64,000 bases of DNA from NCBI GenBank assembly GCA_023664685.1, contig JAMPFC010000002.1:1-64000 (forward strand). The letters run 5' to 3'. The position numbers and the translations under genes are program-made. The number at the start of each line of letters is the position of its first letter. Position 1 is the first letter of the stretch. Below the pieces are notes generated by a model that saw nothing but the letters and a program-made list of their open reading frames with translations, was not told the origin of the DNA and did not search any database. Shown here one piece after another: positions 46,081 through 53,588 of the stretch. This DNA is from Roseburia sp. GTDB lineage: Bacteria > Bacillota > Clostridia > Lachnospirales > Lachnospiraceae.

Positions 46081-46267
46081 ATTTGTATTTTTTGATGCAT
46101 GGATTTTTGGACAGCAGGGAATGCTATTTTCGTTTAGTGGATATTTTCTTTCTTTTTTGGTGTAGTACTTTGTATTCAACATTTTGTGGAAAGAGACCGA
46201 TATATTATTGTAAGCAAGACATGACAGGTAAGTGTAATTGTCAGAGAAGCAAAGGAGCTAGTTTATA

Positions 46268-47005
46268 ATGAATGAAGGATCAACTTTTGCTGAAAAAATA
46301 TTACTTTTTAACGAAAAACTTTCATTTGAAACACCTTATTTACCCAATGGTCTCAAAATTATAAATCCATTTAAAGGGGAAAAAAAAGAAGAAACAAGGG
46401 AAATTTCGAAAGTGTTTTATGAAAAATATTATAATGATACTCGAACACGCCGCTTGATACTTGGGAGCTCACCGGCACGTAGGGGTTCAGCTATTACGGG
46501 AATACCATTTGAAGATGCGTTTTATCTTCAGCAGGAGACAGGAATCCTTATTAATGGATATTATATTAGTAAGTCCTCAAACGAATTTTTGTTTGATGTT
46601 ATTAGAGAATATGGTGGGAGAGCGAAATTTTATGCTGATTTTTATATGAATTTTGTTTGTCCTTTAGGTATAGTTAAAAAAAATTTGAAAGGCAACGAAG
46701 TTAATTGCAACTACTATGAAAATGCAAAACTACGAGATTTATTGTATCCTTTTATAGTTCAAACACTACAGGATCAAATTGCTTTTGGTATTGATGCATC
46801 GGTGTGCTATTGTATTGGAAGCGGTGAAAATTATAATTTTCTATGCAAAGTTAATGAAAGACATAGTCTTTTTGGTAAGATCATTCCTTTAGAGCATCCG
46901 CGTTTTATTATGCAATATAACTCAAAACGTAAGGATGAGTTTGTTGGAAAATATCTTGATGCTTTATGCAACTATAAAGATGGAGGTATTTGCGCATTAC
47001 GTTGA
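46268..47005 (+). CDS. SMUG2-like uracil-DNA glycosylase (DUF4918)
   Basis: A 245-aa protein with the SMUG2/DUF4918 pattern: LPNGLKIINPFKGEKKEETR, RLILGSSPARRGSAITGIPF at the base-binding loop, YGGRAKFYADFYMNFVCPLG, and IPLEHPRFIMQYNSKRKDEF with the conserved His of the LEHPRF motif. Members remove uracil and related bases from DNA. It sits with an AlkA-like glycosylase 2 kb upstream, which is unusual for an accessory island. AAGGAG lies about 12 bp ahead of the ATG. Confidence 0.82.
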   Translation: MNEGSTFAEKILLFNEKLSFETPYLPNGLKIINPFKGEKKEETREISKVFYEKYYNDTRTRRLILGSSPARRGSAITGIPFEDAFYLQQETGILINGYYISKSSNEFLFDVIREYGGRAKFYADFYMNFVCPLGIVKKNLKGNEVNCNYYENAKLRDLLYPFIVQTLQDQIAFGIDASVCYCIGSGENYNFLCKVNERHSLFGKIIPLEHPRFIMQYNSKRKDEFVGKYLDALCNYKDGGICALR

Positions 47006-47043
47006 TAAATATATACTGCTACAGCTAGAGAGGAGAAGAAACA

Positions 47044-47826
47044 ATGAGCGAAATAAAGCGGAAGGTATTAGTTCATTTTAACACAAGTGAGGTCACTGTA
47101 TACTGTTTAAATGAGAAGACACTAAAATTATTGTACAAGGAAAATACTAGTTTTGATGGAAATTTTGTTGATGAGAAATTTTTAGATAAAATTGATCAAG
47201 TTTTAAGCAAGTTAGAGAAATGCGTTGGTTCAGTTGATAATAAGAATACTCGTTTGTATGCCACAGGGATATTTCAGAATTTTGCACAAGTCGATCAAAC
47301 CAAGTTGATTATTCACGTATATGTAAATTTTGGAGTTTATTTCAATGTTATTCAACCGGATTTAGAAAAATTTTATTTGAAAAATAGTATGTCAATATAT
47401 GGGGAGGTAGATATTATGACGGGGGTAGTTTGCCAGGAATTTCGAAAAGTTGTTATATGTGGTAGTTTCCAACAATATTTACAAGATATTGATAAGGTAA
47501 TGGTTAAATTACAAAGACACAACATAAGCGTGTTGAGTCCTTGGACAACAAAGATTGTGCCAGAATCATTGGGAACTGATTTTATTCTTTTAGAGGGACA
47601 AGAGCCACTTAAAAATAAACGTGATGCATGGAGGCATAAGTATGAACATATGAATAAATTTAGACAAGCTGATGCCGTTATTGTTTGTAACCCAGATGGT
47701 TTAATTGGACAAGGTACTATGTTTGAATTTGGGTTTATGATTGCTTTTTCAAAGAGGATAATATTTATAAAGGAACCTAAAGAGTTATCAATTACATTTC
47801 CTTATGAGATTGGTTTGAATTTTTAA
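47044..47826 (+). CDS. protein with nucleoside deoxyribosyltransferase-like C-terminal domain
   Basis: A 260-aa protein. Residues about 135-255 look like a nucleoside 2-deoxyribosyltransferase/TIR-related fold: FRKVVICGSFQQYLQDIDKV, ISVLSPWTTKIVPES, then ADAVIVCNPDGLIGQGTMFE, where the Asp and the final Glu match the usual nucleotide-binding and catalytic positions. The N-terminal half (VLVHFNTSEVTVYCLNEKT) has no family I can name. GAGAGGAG precedes the ATG. Such domains split or transfer the base of nucleosides and NAD-like molecules. Confidence 0.65.
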   Translation: MSEIKRKVLVHFNTSEVTVYCLNEKTLKLLYKENTSFDGNFVDEKFLDKIDQVLSKLEKCVGSVDNKNTRLYATGIFQNFAQVDQTKLIIHVYVNFGVYFNVIQPDLEKFYLKNSMSIYGEVDIMTGVVCQEFRKVVICGSFQQYLQDIDKVMVKLQRHNISVLSPWTTKIVPESLGTDFILLEGQEPLKNKRDAWRHKYEHMNKFRQADAVIVCNPDGLIGQGTMFEFGFMIAFSKRIIFIKEPKELSITFPYEIGLNF

Positions 47827-47890
47827 ATGGAGGCATAGGATTATCAATGGTAGGTGGCTTAAAATCAAAATCAGTAGATGAGGTGATTAG

Positions 47891-48559
47891 ATGAAAAGAG
47901 GGGAGTTTATTAGTTTAGAAGGCATAGACGGAGTTGGTAAGACTTCTTGTACTTCAATATTGTGTGAAAAACTAAGCATGGGTAAAAAATATGTATATAT
48001 TAATAGGAAGATTGTTCCTTCAAATAACGAATATGTGAAATTGCATATGGAATATCTTTATGCAATTTTATGGGGTAAAGGGAAGGTGTTTTCTCAGGCG
48101 CCTAATATTGAGTATAACGGTCTGAATCGTGAACATTGGTTACATTTAATGATTGCTTGGTATAGTGCTTTTGAGCAACATGTTATATTACCTATATTAG
48201 AAGAAGGTGTATCTATTATTATGGATGGTTACATATACAAAGAAGTAGTGAAAGCTATATATAGTTCTGGAGATTTTCACACTGAAAAAGAATTTGATTT
48301 CCTTTTTAAGCCAGATATTGTTTTTTATTTGGAGGCTTTTCCTAGAGATTGTATAAGGGATGATTCCAATACAAACCGAATTGAATCTGGTGCGTTTGTA
48401 AATATGCAAAGTGATTTCATAAAACACCAAACTAAAATGAAAAAAATATATGATAGACTTGCAGCGGAAAAAAAATGGCTTACAATTATTCGAAATAGAG
48501 ATGTAAATATAACTTGCAATGATATTATAAACACATATAAAGAATATGCTACTGAATAG
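47891..48559 (+). CDS. thymidylate-kinase-like P-loop kinase
   Basis: A 222-aa protein with a clear dTMP-kinase-type P-loop, FISLEGIDGVGKTSCTS. The DRY motif that follows in true thymidylate kinases is replaced by MDGYIYKEVVKAIY, and the lid is different, so the substrate may not be dTMP. GAGGTG precedes the ATG. It follows the deoxyribosyltransferase-like gene by 64 bp, consistent with a nucleotide-handling operon. Confidence 0.75.
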   Translation: MKRGEFISLEGIDGVGKTSCTSILCEKLSMGKKYVYINRKIVPSNNEYVKLHMEYLYAILWGKGKVFSQAPNIEYNGLNREHWLHLMIAWYSAFEQHVILPILEEGVSIIMDGYIYKEVVKAIYSSGDFHTEKEFDFLFKPDIVFYLEAFPRDCIRDDSNTNRIESGAFVNMQSDFIKHQTKMKKIYDRLAAEKKWLTIIRNRDVNITCNDIINTYKEYATE

Positions 48560-48640
48560 ACGGGAAAACGCAATAATCTGAGATGGTATTGCTGTTTTTT
48601 GCTTCTCCTGCGTATGTATTGTTTGATGATAAAGTGGTAG

Positions 48641-49383
48641 TTGTGTTTTTATAGGAACATTTCGATTAAGTGGGATCATTGCGTAAATCCAGACAAAAAA
48701 GCAATGAGGTTTCAGGTAATGTCGTGGTTGTCAGATGGTAAGGCTCAGGTTTCAGTGTTTTATAATAATATGAAACTATGTAAAATAATAGTAAATGTAG
48801 TTTTGTCATCCCAAACTTTGCAGGATGTTGATATAACACAAGTCAGAAAAGATTTGCATGAAAACATTATATGTGAGGTGTTGCCAAATGACATGCTAGA
48901 TGATGCAGCGGGTATTTATATCAACCCAACTGGACAATTTGTGAATGGTGGAGTAAAAGCGGATTGTGGACTCACTGGAAGAAAAATTATTGTGGATACC
49001 TATGGCGGATGGGGAAGATATGGAGATGAGGCTTTTTCTGGGAAAGATTCGACGAAAGTTAATCGTTCGGGATCATTTATGGCGAGATATATTGCCAAGA
49101 ATTTAATTACTTTAAATGTTTGTGAGAGGGCTGATGTTCAAATTGCATACGTCATTGGAAGAAGAGAACCTATGGGGCATATTGATACGTTTGGAATAGG
49201 GAAACTATAGGAGGAAGTGATTGCGAAAAATGTACAAGATCAAATAGATTTATCCATGAGGCAATAATTCAAAAATTTGATTTAAAAAAATCAATATACA
49301 AGCAATTGGCAACATATAGTTCGTTTGGGCGTAAAGATTTAAATCTTCCGTGGAAAAAAATAATATATTATATGGGGCGTTGA
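48641..49383 (+). pseudogene. metK: remnant of S-adenosylmethionine synthetase
   Basis: The middle and C-terminal MetK domains are recognisable: SDGKAQVSVFYNN, NPTGQFVNGGVKADCGLTGR, KIIVDTYGGWGRYGDEAFSG, KDSTKVNRSGSFMARYIAKN. After a TAG at 49208 the same frame gives EEVIAKNVQDQIDLS, and after a frameshift near 49255 a second frame gives QKFDLKKSIYKQLATY and FGRKDLNLPWKK. The N-terminal ATP-binding domain is missing: only 80 bp separate it from the kinase gene. It is therefore a truncated and frameshifted copy; a working metK must lie elsewhere. Confidence 0.85.
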
Positions 49384-49387
49384 AAAA

Positions 49388-49417
49388 AGAATATAATTCG
49401 TGAAAAAAAGAATATAA
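49388..49417 (+). repeat. direct repeat AGAATATAA, 21 bp period
   Basis: AGAATATAA at 49388-49396 and again at 49409-49417, each after a TGAAAAAA run. Two turns of the helix separate the copies, as in binding sites of LytTR regulators. It lies about 60-90 bp ahead of the XRE/LytTR/GHKL operon. Confidence 0.45.
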
Positions 49418-49477
49418 ATCTATGGCATTGACCATTCTATCCCTGTTATCATTGAGTAAAAAGGAGTGGCTCAGACG

Positions 49478-49858
49478 ATGGATAGAATGCTCACTGATGA
49501 GGAAGTCAAGGCGATTGGGAGAAAGTTGCGAGATTTGCGGAAAAAACTAGGGTTTACGCAACAAGAATTTGCAAATAAACTGTTTTGGGGTGTGTCCTCG
49601 TATCAAAAGATTGAGAGTGGAAAAACGCTTATGACTTTAGATAAAGCGGTACAGCTTCACAGAGATTATAATGTGGATTTAAATTATTTTACCGCAGGAG
49701 ATTCCTTAGACAGCGAAGATTCTATTATGCATATTATTGAAAATGCTTCCAGAGATCAAAGCGCAGAAATGATTCTTCGTTTGTTGGAGTATATGATCCG
49801 TATGATAAAAATGAGCCTGAAGAATGGAAATGAAACAGATACTGATACTGGAAGATAA
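49478..49858 (+). CDS. XRE-family helix-turn-helix regulator
   Basis: A 126-aa DNA-binding protein. The HTH spans about residues 15-70: IGRKLRDLRKKLGFTQQEFA followed by VSSYQKIESGKTLMTLDKA. The C-terminal half is helical (SAEMILRLLEYMIRMIKMSL), probably for dimerisation. ATG at 49478 with AAGGAG 11 bp upstream; a GTG at 49466 is possible. Its 3' end overlaps the response regulator gene, so it should be cotranscribed with the agr-type sensor pair. Confidence 0.85.
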   Translation: MDRMLTDEEVKAIGRKLRDLRKKLGFTQQEFANKLFWGVSSYQKIESGKTLMTLDKAVQLHRDYNVDLNYFTAGDSLDSEDSIMHIIENASRDQSAEMILRLLEYMIRMIKMSLKNGNETDTDTGR

Positions 49859-50576
49859 TGACCTGACGCGAAAAAAATTGGTAAAGATTTTGGAGTCCAT
49901 AGAACCCCGAGTTGGTATTTTTCCCTTTTCAACACAGGAAGCTGCACTTGGTTTTGCTTTAACTCATCGAATAGATCTCTTTTTGGTAGATATAATATTG
50001 CGTCCAAAAGAGAGAAATGATTTTTCTGGTATACAATTTGTTGAAAAAATAAAGGAATGTCCTTCCTGCGGAATGGCAGAAATTGTGTTTATTACCACAC
50101 TGGCTGGCTTGGAGGTAGAATTGCTGCACCGGGTTCACTGTTATGATTACATAGAAAAGCCGATTGATGAGATGCGAGTAAAAAGAATTGTGACGGAAAT
50201 TATTGAAAGGGGCGAAAGGGCAGCCAAATTGCCGGAACGGATTTATTTTAGAAATGACGGAATTTCCTATCCTGTTGATGTGACGGAGATTCGTTATGTT
50301 GTTTATCAGAACAGAGAACTGTCAATTTATATGGGAGAAGGGTGTATAAAGGTGCCAAATCTTCCTTTAAAAAAGTTCTTGGAACAGGTAAAGGATTCAG
50401 TTTTTTTGTCACCGTTGAGGGGAACAGCCGTAAATATTTTGTACATTGAATCGGTAGATTATGTAAATCAGTATATATATTTGAAAGGAATCAAAGAACC
50501 AGTATGTATGGGGTCTGTGCTGAAGAAAAGGTTCCGAAATAAGTATGAGGAGTACGTGAAGCGAGGTTATAAATAA
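49830..50576 (+). CDS. LytTR response regulator, AgrA-like
   Basis: A 248-aa regulator. The receiver domain starts ILILEDNDLTRKKLVKIL and has the phospho-acceptor Asp in LFLVDIIL (residue about 53); the second half is a LytTR DNA-binding domain (FLSPLRGTAVNILYIESVDY, VNQYIYLKG). AgrA-type proteins bind paired direct repeats. The start is either 49824 or 49830; both lie inside the XRE gene. The stop shares one base with the kinase start. Confidence 0.9.
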   Translation: MKQILILEDNDLTRKKLVKILESIEPRVGIFPFSTQEAALGFALTHRIDLFLVDIILRPKERNDFSGIQFVEKIKECPSCGMAEIVFITTLAGLEVELLHRVHCYDYIEKPIDEMRVKRIVTEIIERGERAAKLPERIYFRNDGISYPVDVTEIRYVVYQNRELSIYMGEGCIKVPNLPLKKFLEQVKDSVFLSPLRGTAVNILYIESVDYVNQYIYLKGIKEPVCMGSVLKKRFRNKYEEYVKRGYK

Positions 50577-51817
50577 TGAATGTGTCATTGTATGTGAGAG
50601 TGACTTGTTCGGTTATATGTGAGTTGCTTTCAGGAGTGCTTCTGATAAACGGATTGATTGGTAAAAAAGAAGAGATTCCAAAACTTTGGACGATAGCCTT
50701 TGTAATTATTGCGGTGGCATATATACTAATTGTTCCTAATGGTCTAACGACAGGGTGCTATGTTCTGACGCTTTTGTATGTTCGATATGGATATAAAGAA
50801 GCATGGAAGGATAGTTTGATTATAACTATATTAAGCGTAGTGTTGGCAGGAGTTGTTGAATTGATATGTTCTTTTCCTTTTGTTGTCTTATTGCATGGAA
50901 GATGGACGGATACAACCAATAATCTTTTTGCTGCTTTCAGTGGCATGATAGTATGCTATTTTCTAATAAGGATTCCCCAAATTCGGTATTTGAAACGATG
51001 GTGTAGTCGGCAGGAGATAATCTATATTATAGTAGTATTATTTTGTTTGCTACTCATGATGAGTACTATTGTAAATTTTCATATGACGCTAGAACTTGAT
51101 GTGGGCGATTATATTTATGTTCTGATTGCCATGACCCTTATATGGTTTCTGTCTTTGCGCCTGATACGGTATCAATATGAAGATAAAATTAGAAAGAAAT
51201 ATTTTGCTGCTTTTTGCAGAGTGATCGATCAGATGAAAAGGAGACAGCACAAATTTCAAAACCAATTAGATGCTGTATATTCGTTACATCGGATATATGA
51301 TGATTATGATACATTGGTGGAGGCGCAAAGGAAGTATTTGGGGAAATTAGCTGACTATGAGTTGCCAACTGATGTCTTGGTTTTGGAAAATTCTATTATA
51401 ATTGCTCATTTATATGAGAAGATAAGTGAAGCTCAGGAAATAGGAGTGCGAATCAGGTTGAAACTGCGCTGTAGTTTAGAGAGGTGTGGGATTGATGATA
51501 TTCATCTAGTCGAGATGCTTGGAACATTGTTGGATAATGCGATTCAGGATATGCAGACAACTGGAGAAAGAGAATTTCTTTATGTTGAGGCAAAGCAGGA
51601 AGACAGAATTATAATCCGGGTGGCGAATCCGCATAGAAAATTGCAGAATTATGAATTCCTAAAAATGTTTGAAAAGGGCTATAGTACAAAAGGCGAGAAT
51701 CGGGGAATTGGTTTGTATCATGTGAAGAAACTGGTGCAAAAATATAAGATGGATTTAGTGGTTGAAAATCAAATCATGGATGAGAAGAATTACATATGTT
51801 TTTCGTTGATGATATGA
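50576..51817 (+). CDS. GHKL sensor histidine kinase, AgrC-like
   Basis: A 413-aa membrane kinase. Six hydrophobic segments occupy residues about 5-200, the usual peptide-sensing domain of AgrC. The phospho-His box is RRQHKFQNQLDAVYSLH (His near 225), and the ATP-binding region has LLDNAIQDM and NRGIGLYHVKKLV. Together with the LytTR regulator it forms a peptide-sensing two-component system. The agrBD genes lie just downstream on the opposite strand. Confidence 0.92.
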   Translation: MNVSLYVRVTCSVICELLSGVLLINGLIGKKEEIPKLWTIAFVIIAVAYILIVPNGLTTGCYVLTLLYVRYGYKEAWKDSLIITILSVVLAGVVELICSFPFVVLLHGRWTDTTNNLFAAFSGMIVCYFLIRIPQIRYLKRWCSRQEIIYIIVVLFCLLLMMSTIVNFHMTLELDVGDYIYVLIAMTLIWFLSLRLIRYQYEDKIRKKYFAAFCRVIDQMKRRQHKFQNQLDAVYSLHRIYDDYDTLVEAQRKYLGKLADYELPTDVLVLENSIIIAHLYEKISEAQEIGVRIRLKLRCSLERCGIDDIHLVEMLGTLLDNAIQDMQTTGEREFLYVEAKQEDRIIIRVANPHRKLQNYEFLKMFEKGYSTKGENRGIGLYHVKKLVQKYKMDLVVENQIMDEKNYICFSLMI

Positions 51818-51831
51818 TGGAAGCTAGTAGG

Positions 51832-51876
51832 AAAACACTCCATTCATTTGCTGATTGAATTGAATGGAGTGTTTTT
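51832..51876. terminator. bidirectional terminator between agrC-like and agrD genes
   Basis: Stem AAAACACTCCATTCA/TGAATGGAGTGTTTT (15 bp) with a 14-base loop, flanked by T on plus and by A (T on minus) at the other side. It separates the convergent transcripts. Confidence 0.9.
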
Positions 51877-51976
51877 GAGTGTCTAGAAGCACATATTTCC
51901 AACTGTTATGCATGGGTTCATGCAATTACAATAAAAAATTCATGCTGTCGCAACTTGCCACATTTGTAAAATTTTG

Positions 51977-52105
51977 TTATTCTTTTGTTGGAAACTTTGG
52001 TTCGCCAAAGAAAATATAGCTAGCATGTTTTGCCGTGATAATTGCTGTTAAAGCTAGACAAAGTGTACACAGCTTATAAATCTTCGGCGTAAGTAACTTT
52101 TTCAT
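51977..52105 (-). CDS. AgrD-like signalling peptide precursor with serine core
   Basis: A 42-codon gene: AGGAG 6 bp ahead of the ATG at 52105, overlapping the end of the agrB gene by 32 bp. The product has a basic/hydrophobic N-terminus (MKKLLTPKIYKLCTLCLALT), then a core and tail reading ASYIFFGEPKFPTKE. This fits AgrD layout: amphipathic leader, five-residue ring segment, then a charged, proline-containing tail. The residue that would close the ring is Ser29, not Cys, so a lactone (as in some FsrD-like peptides) would be expected, with the ring S-Y-I-F-F. Confidence 0.75.
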   Translation of the reverse strand: MKKLLTPKIYKLCTLCLALTAIITAKHASYIFFGEPKFPTKE

Positions 52106-52658
52106 AGTGTTCTCCTTTCCGTGCAAAATGCGCACATAATAGTTGGAATATTTGTAAAACTATAACCCAGTAGACTATTCTTCTATAGGGTAGAGTTTTC
52201 CATGATATGAGGACGACAGAATAGAAAAGCAAAACTAAAATAGTATGATGTGTATATTTGCTGACTTCTACTGCTGTTAAGGTTGGACGCATGATGGATG
52301 TGATGGGGCCGATTAGTGTAAAAACGCTGAGCGACAGTACTAATCCCAAGGCAACACCTGTATCAGACAAAGGACAGTGGGCTAACAGGATGGTAACGAT
52401 ATAAAATAGTAAGGAAAATCCAAGACAACTAACATAATGGGAAAAATGTAGGCCCCCGCTATAACACCGTATGGATAATAGTACCAGTGTAATTACAATA
52501 GCTTGATCAACACAATGAAAAAGCGCAGATATGGCGAGGAGAATCATTATTTTGCTAGATTCAGAGAAAATCGCTTCTATGGCATAAATGATTTTCTTGG
52601 CTTCCAGTGCGCTGAATCTGTACTTCTCTTGTAAGTGTATCAGTAATTTTTCTTTCAT
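52074..52658 (-). CDS. AgrB-like accessory protein processing the AgrD peptide
   Basis: A 194-aa membrane protein with about six hydrophobic segments. It has the AgrB catalytic pattern RCYSGGLHFSHYVSC, where the His and the last Cys are the protease residues. AgrB removes the C-terminal tail of AgrD and makes the cyclic peptide. Its stop overlaps the agrD start, so the two are co-expressed. Opposite in direction to the kinase/regulator pair, so this locus is split, unlike the single BDCA operon of staphylococci. Confidence 0.92.
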   Translation of the reverse strand: MKEKLLIHLQEKYRFSALEAKKIIYAIEAIFSESSKIMILLAISALFHCVDQAIVITLVLLSIRCYSGGLHFSHYVSCLGFSLLFYIVTILLAHCPLSDTGVALGLVLSLSVFTLIGPITSIMRPTLTAVEVSKYTHHTILVLLFYSVVLISWKTLPYRRIVYWVIVLQIFQLLCAHFARKGEHYEKVTYAEDL

Positions 52659-52866
52659 ATCGGATTCTCCTTGTAAGCAAAGGTGAAAATGAAAACTTGT
52701 AACAAACAGAAGAATATCAAAAAAAGCTATGGGAATGGTGATATATTACTGAACATCCCTTTTTCTGTGTTGTAAGTGGAGTTAGAGCAGGAAATCTTTG
52801 ATTTTGGGGTGTGCAGTAATGAAGAAGGAATATACAGTGATATGATGTGGAATGGATTACCGATTC

Positions 52867-52875
52867 TGTTATAAT
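52867..52875 (+). promoter_or_regulatory. extended -10 promoter for the second XRE gene
   Basis: TGTTATAAT is a full extended -10 element; a -35 hexamer at 17 bp is poor. It lies inside the longest possible frame of the next gene and so supports the GTG start at 52912. Confidence 0.55.
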
Positions 52876-52911
52876 CAGGATATCTTGAACATAGAAATAA
52901 GAGGTGTTACA

Positions 52912-53241
52912 GTGTTAGATAACAATATAGTAGGTGAGCGAATTAAATACCTGCGGTTAACTAGGAAAATGACAAGAGAAGAACTTGCGGAAGCGGCAGA
53001 AATATCAACCTCATTTTTGTATGAAATTGAGACAGGGAAGAAGAGCTTCTCTGCATATACGTTGGATAATCTAGCTCAGGCATTGAATCTTACGACAGAC
53101 TACATACTTTATGGCGATGAGAATAATGTGGAACTTGAATGTGCGACATCAAGAGAGGAACTGTATGAGGTTAAGTTGCGCATGACTCAGAAATTGTTGG
53201 AAAAAGCATATAGGGAAATCCAAGAGTTGTTGAATGGTTAA
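52912..53241 (+). CDS. XRE-family helix-turn-helix regulator
   Basis: A 109-aa regulator whose HTH reads VGERIKYLRLTRKMTREELA and ISTSFLYEIETGKKSFSAYT, with a helical C-terminal half (KLRMTQKLLEKAYREIQELL). GTG at 52912 follows GAGGTG; an ATG at 52852 would place the promoter inside the coding region. It reads away from agrBD and is the last gene of the island. It may control agrBD or be an unrelated immunity/maintenance regulator. Confidence 0.85.
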   Translation: MLDNNIVGERIKYLRLTRKMTREELAEAAEISTSFLYEIETGKKSFSAYTLDNLAQALNLTTDYILYGDENNVELECATSREELYEVKLRMTQKLLEKAYREIQELLNG

Positions 53242-53483
53242 AACGATTTTAGGGTTTTTTGGCAATATAAGGCGATAAAGTAAAACAAGTCATTTTTGGT
53301 GTTTTTAAACCGCTAACTTGTATGGGTTATCGCTCTCTTGGGATAGGCTGTCTATTTCCCGACAGCTTCTTCTTGATTTGTAAGCTAAGGTTTTCATTTG
53401 TTGAATATATGATACTACAAAGTTATAAAAATTTCTATCTTGCTCTGCCCAGAATCAAAAAGCAAGAAATCCCCAACAGCCAG
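53242..53483. other. gene-free right edge of the AT-rich island
   Basis: No reading frame with a ribosome-binding site or family signature was seen on either strand. The sequence is AT-rich until the terminator shared with glutamine synthetase. No attachment-site repeat could be recognised by eye. Confidence 0.4.
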
Positions 53484-53577
53484 AAAATAAAATAGAATAG
53501 AAAAGGGTTCAGGCAGACTCAATTGCGTTTTGTAGATCAATTCGTCTGCCTGAACCCTTTTTATTCTATTATTTTCA
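53484..53577. terminator. large bidirectional terminator after glutamine synthetase
   Basis: Stem AAAAGGGTTCAGGCAGAC with its complement at 53544-53561 (18 bp), extended on both sides by further AT pairing (AATAGAATAG region against TTCTATT). T and A runs flank it, so it can stop transcripts from both sides. Confidence 0.9.
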
Positions 53578-53588
53578 GTCTCGTTGTA

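Noticed and set aside
45700..46270. Several short frames between the methyltransferase fusion and the SMUG2-like gene
   Set aside because: None has a start signal; only a frame-broken stretch is possible, listed as a low-confidence pseudogene.
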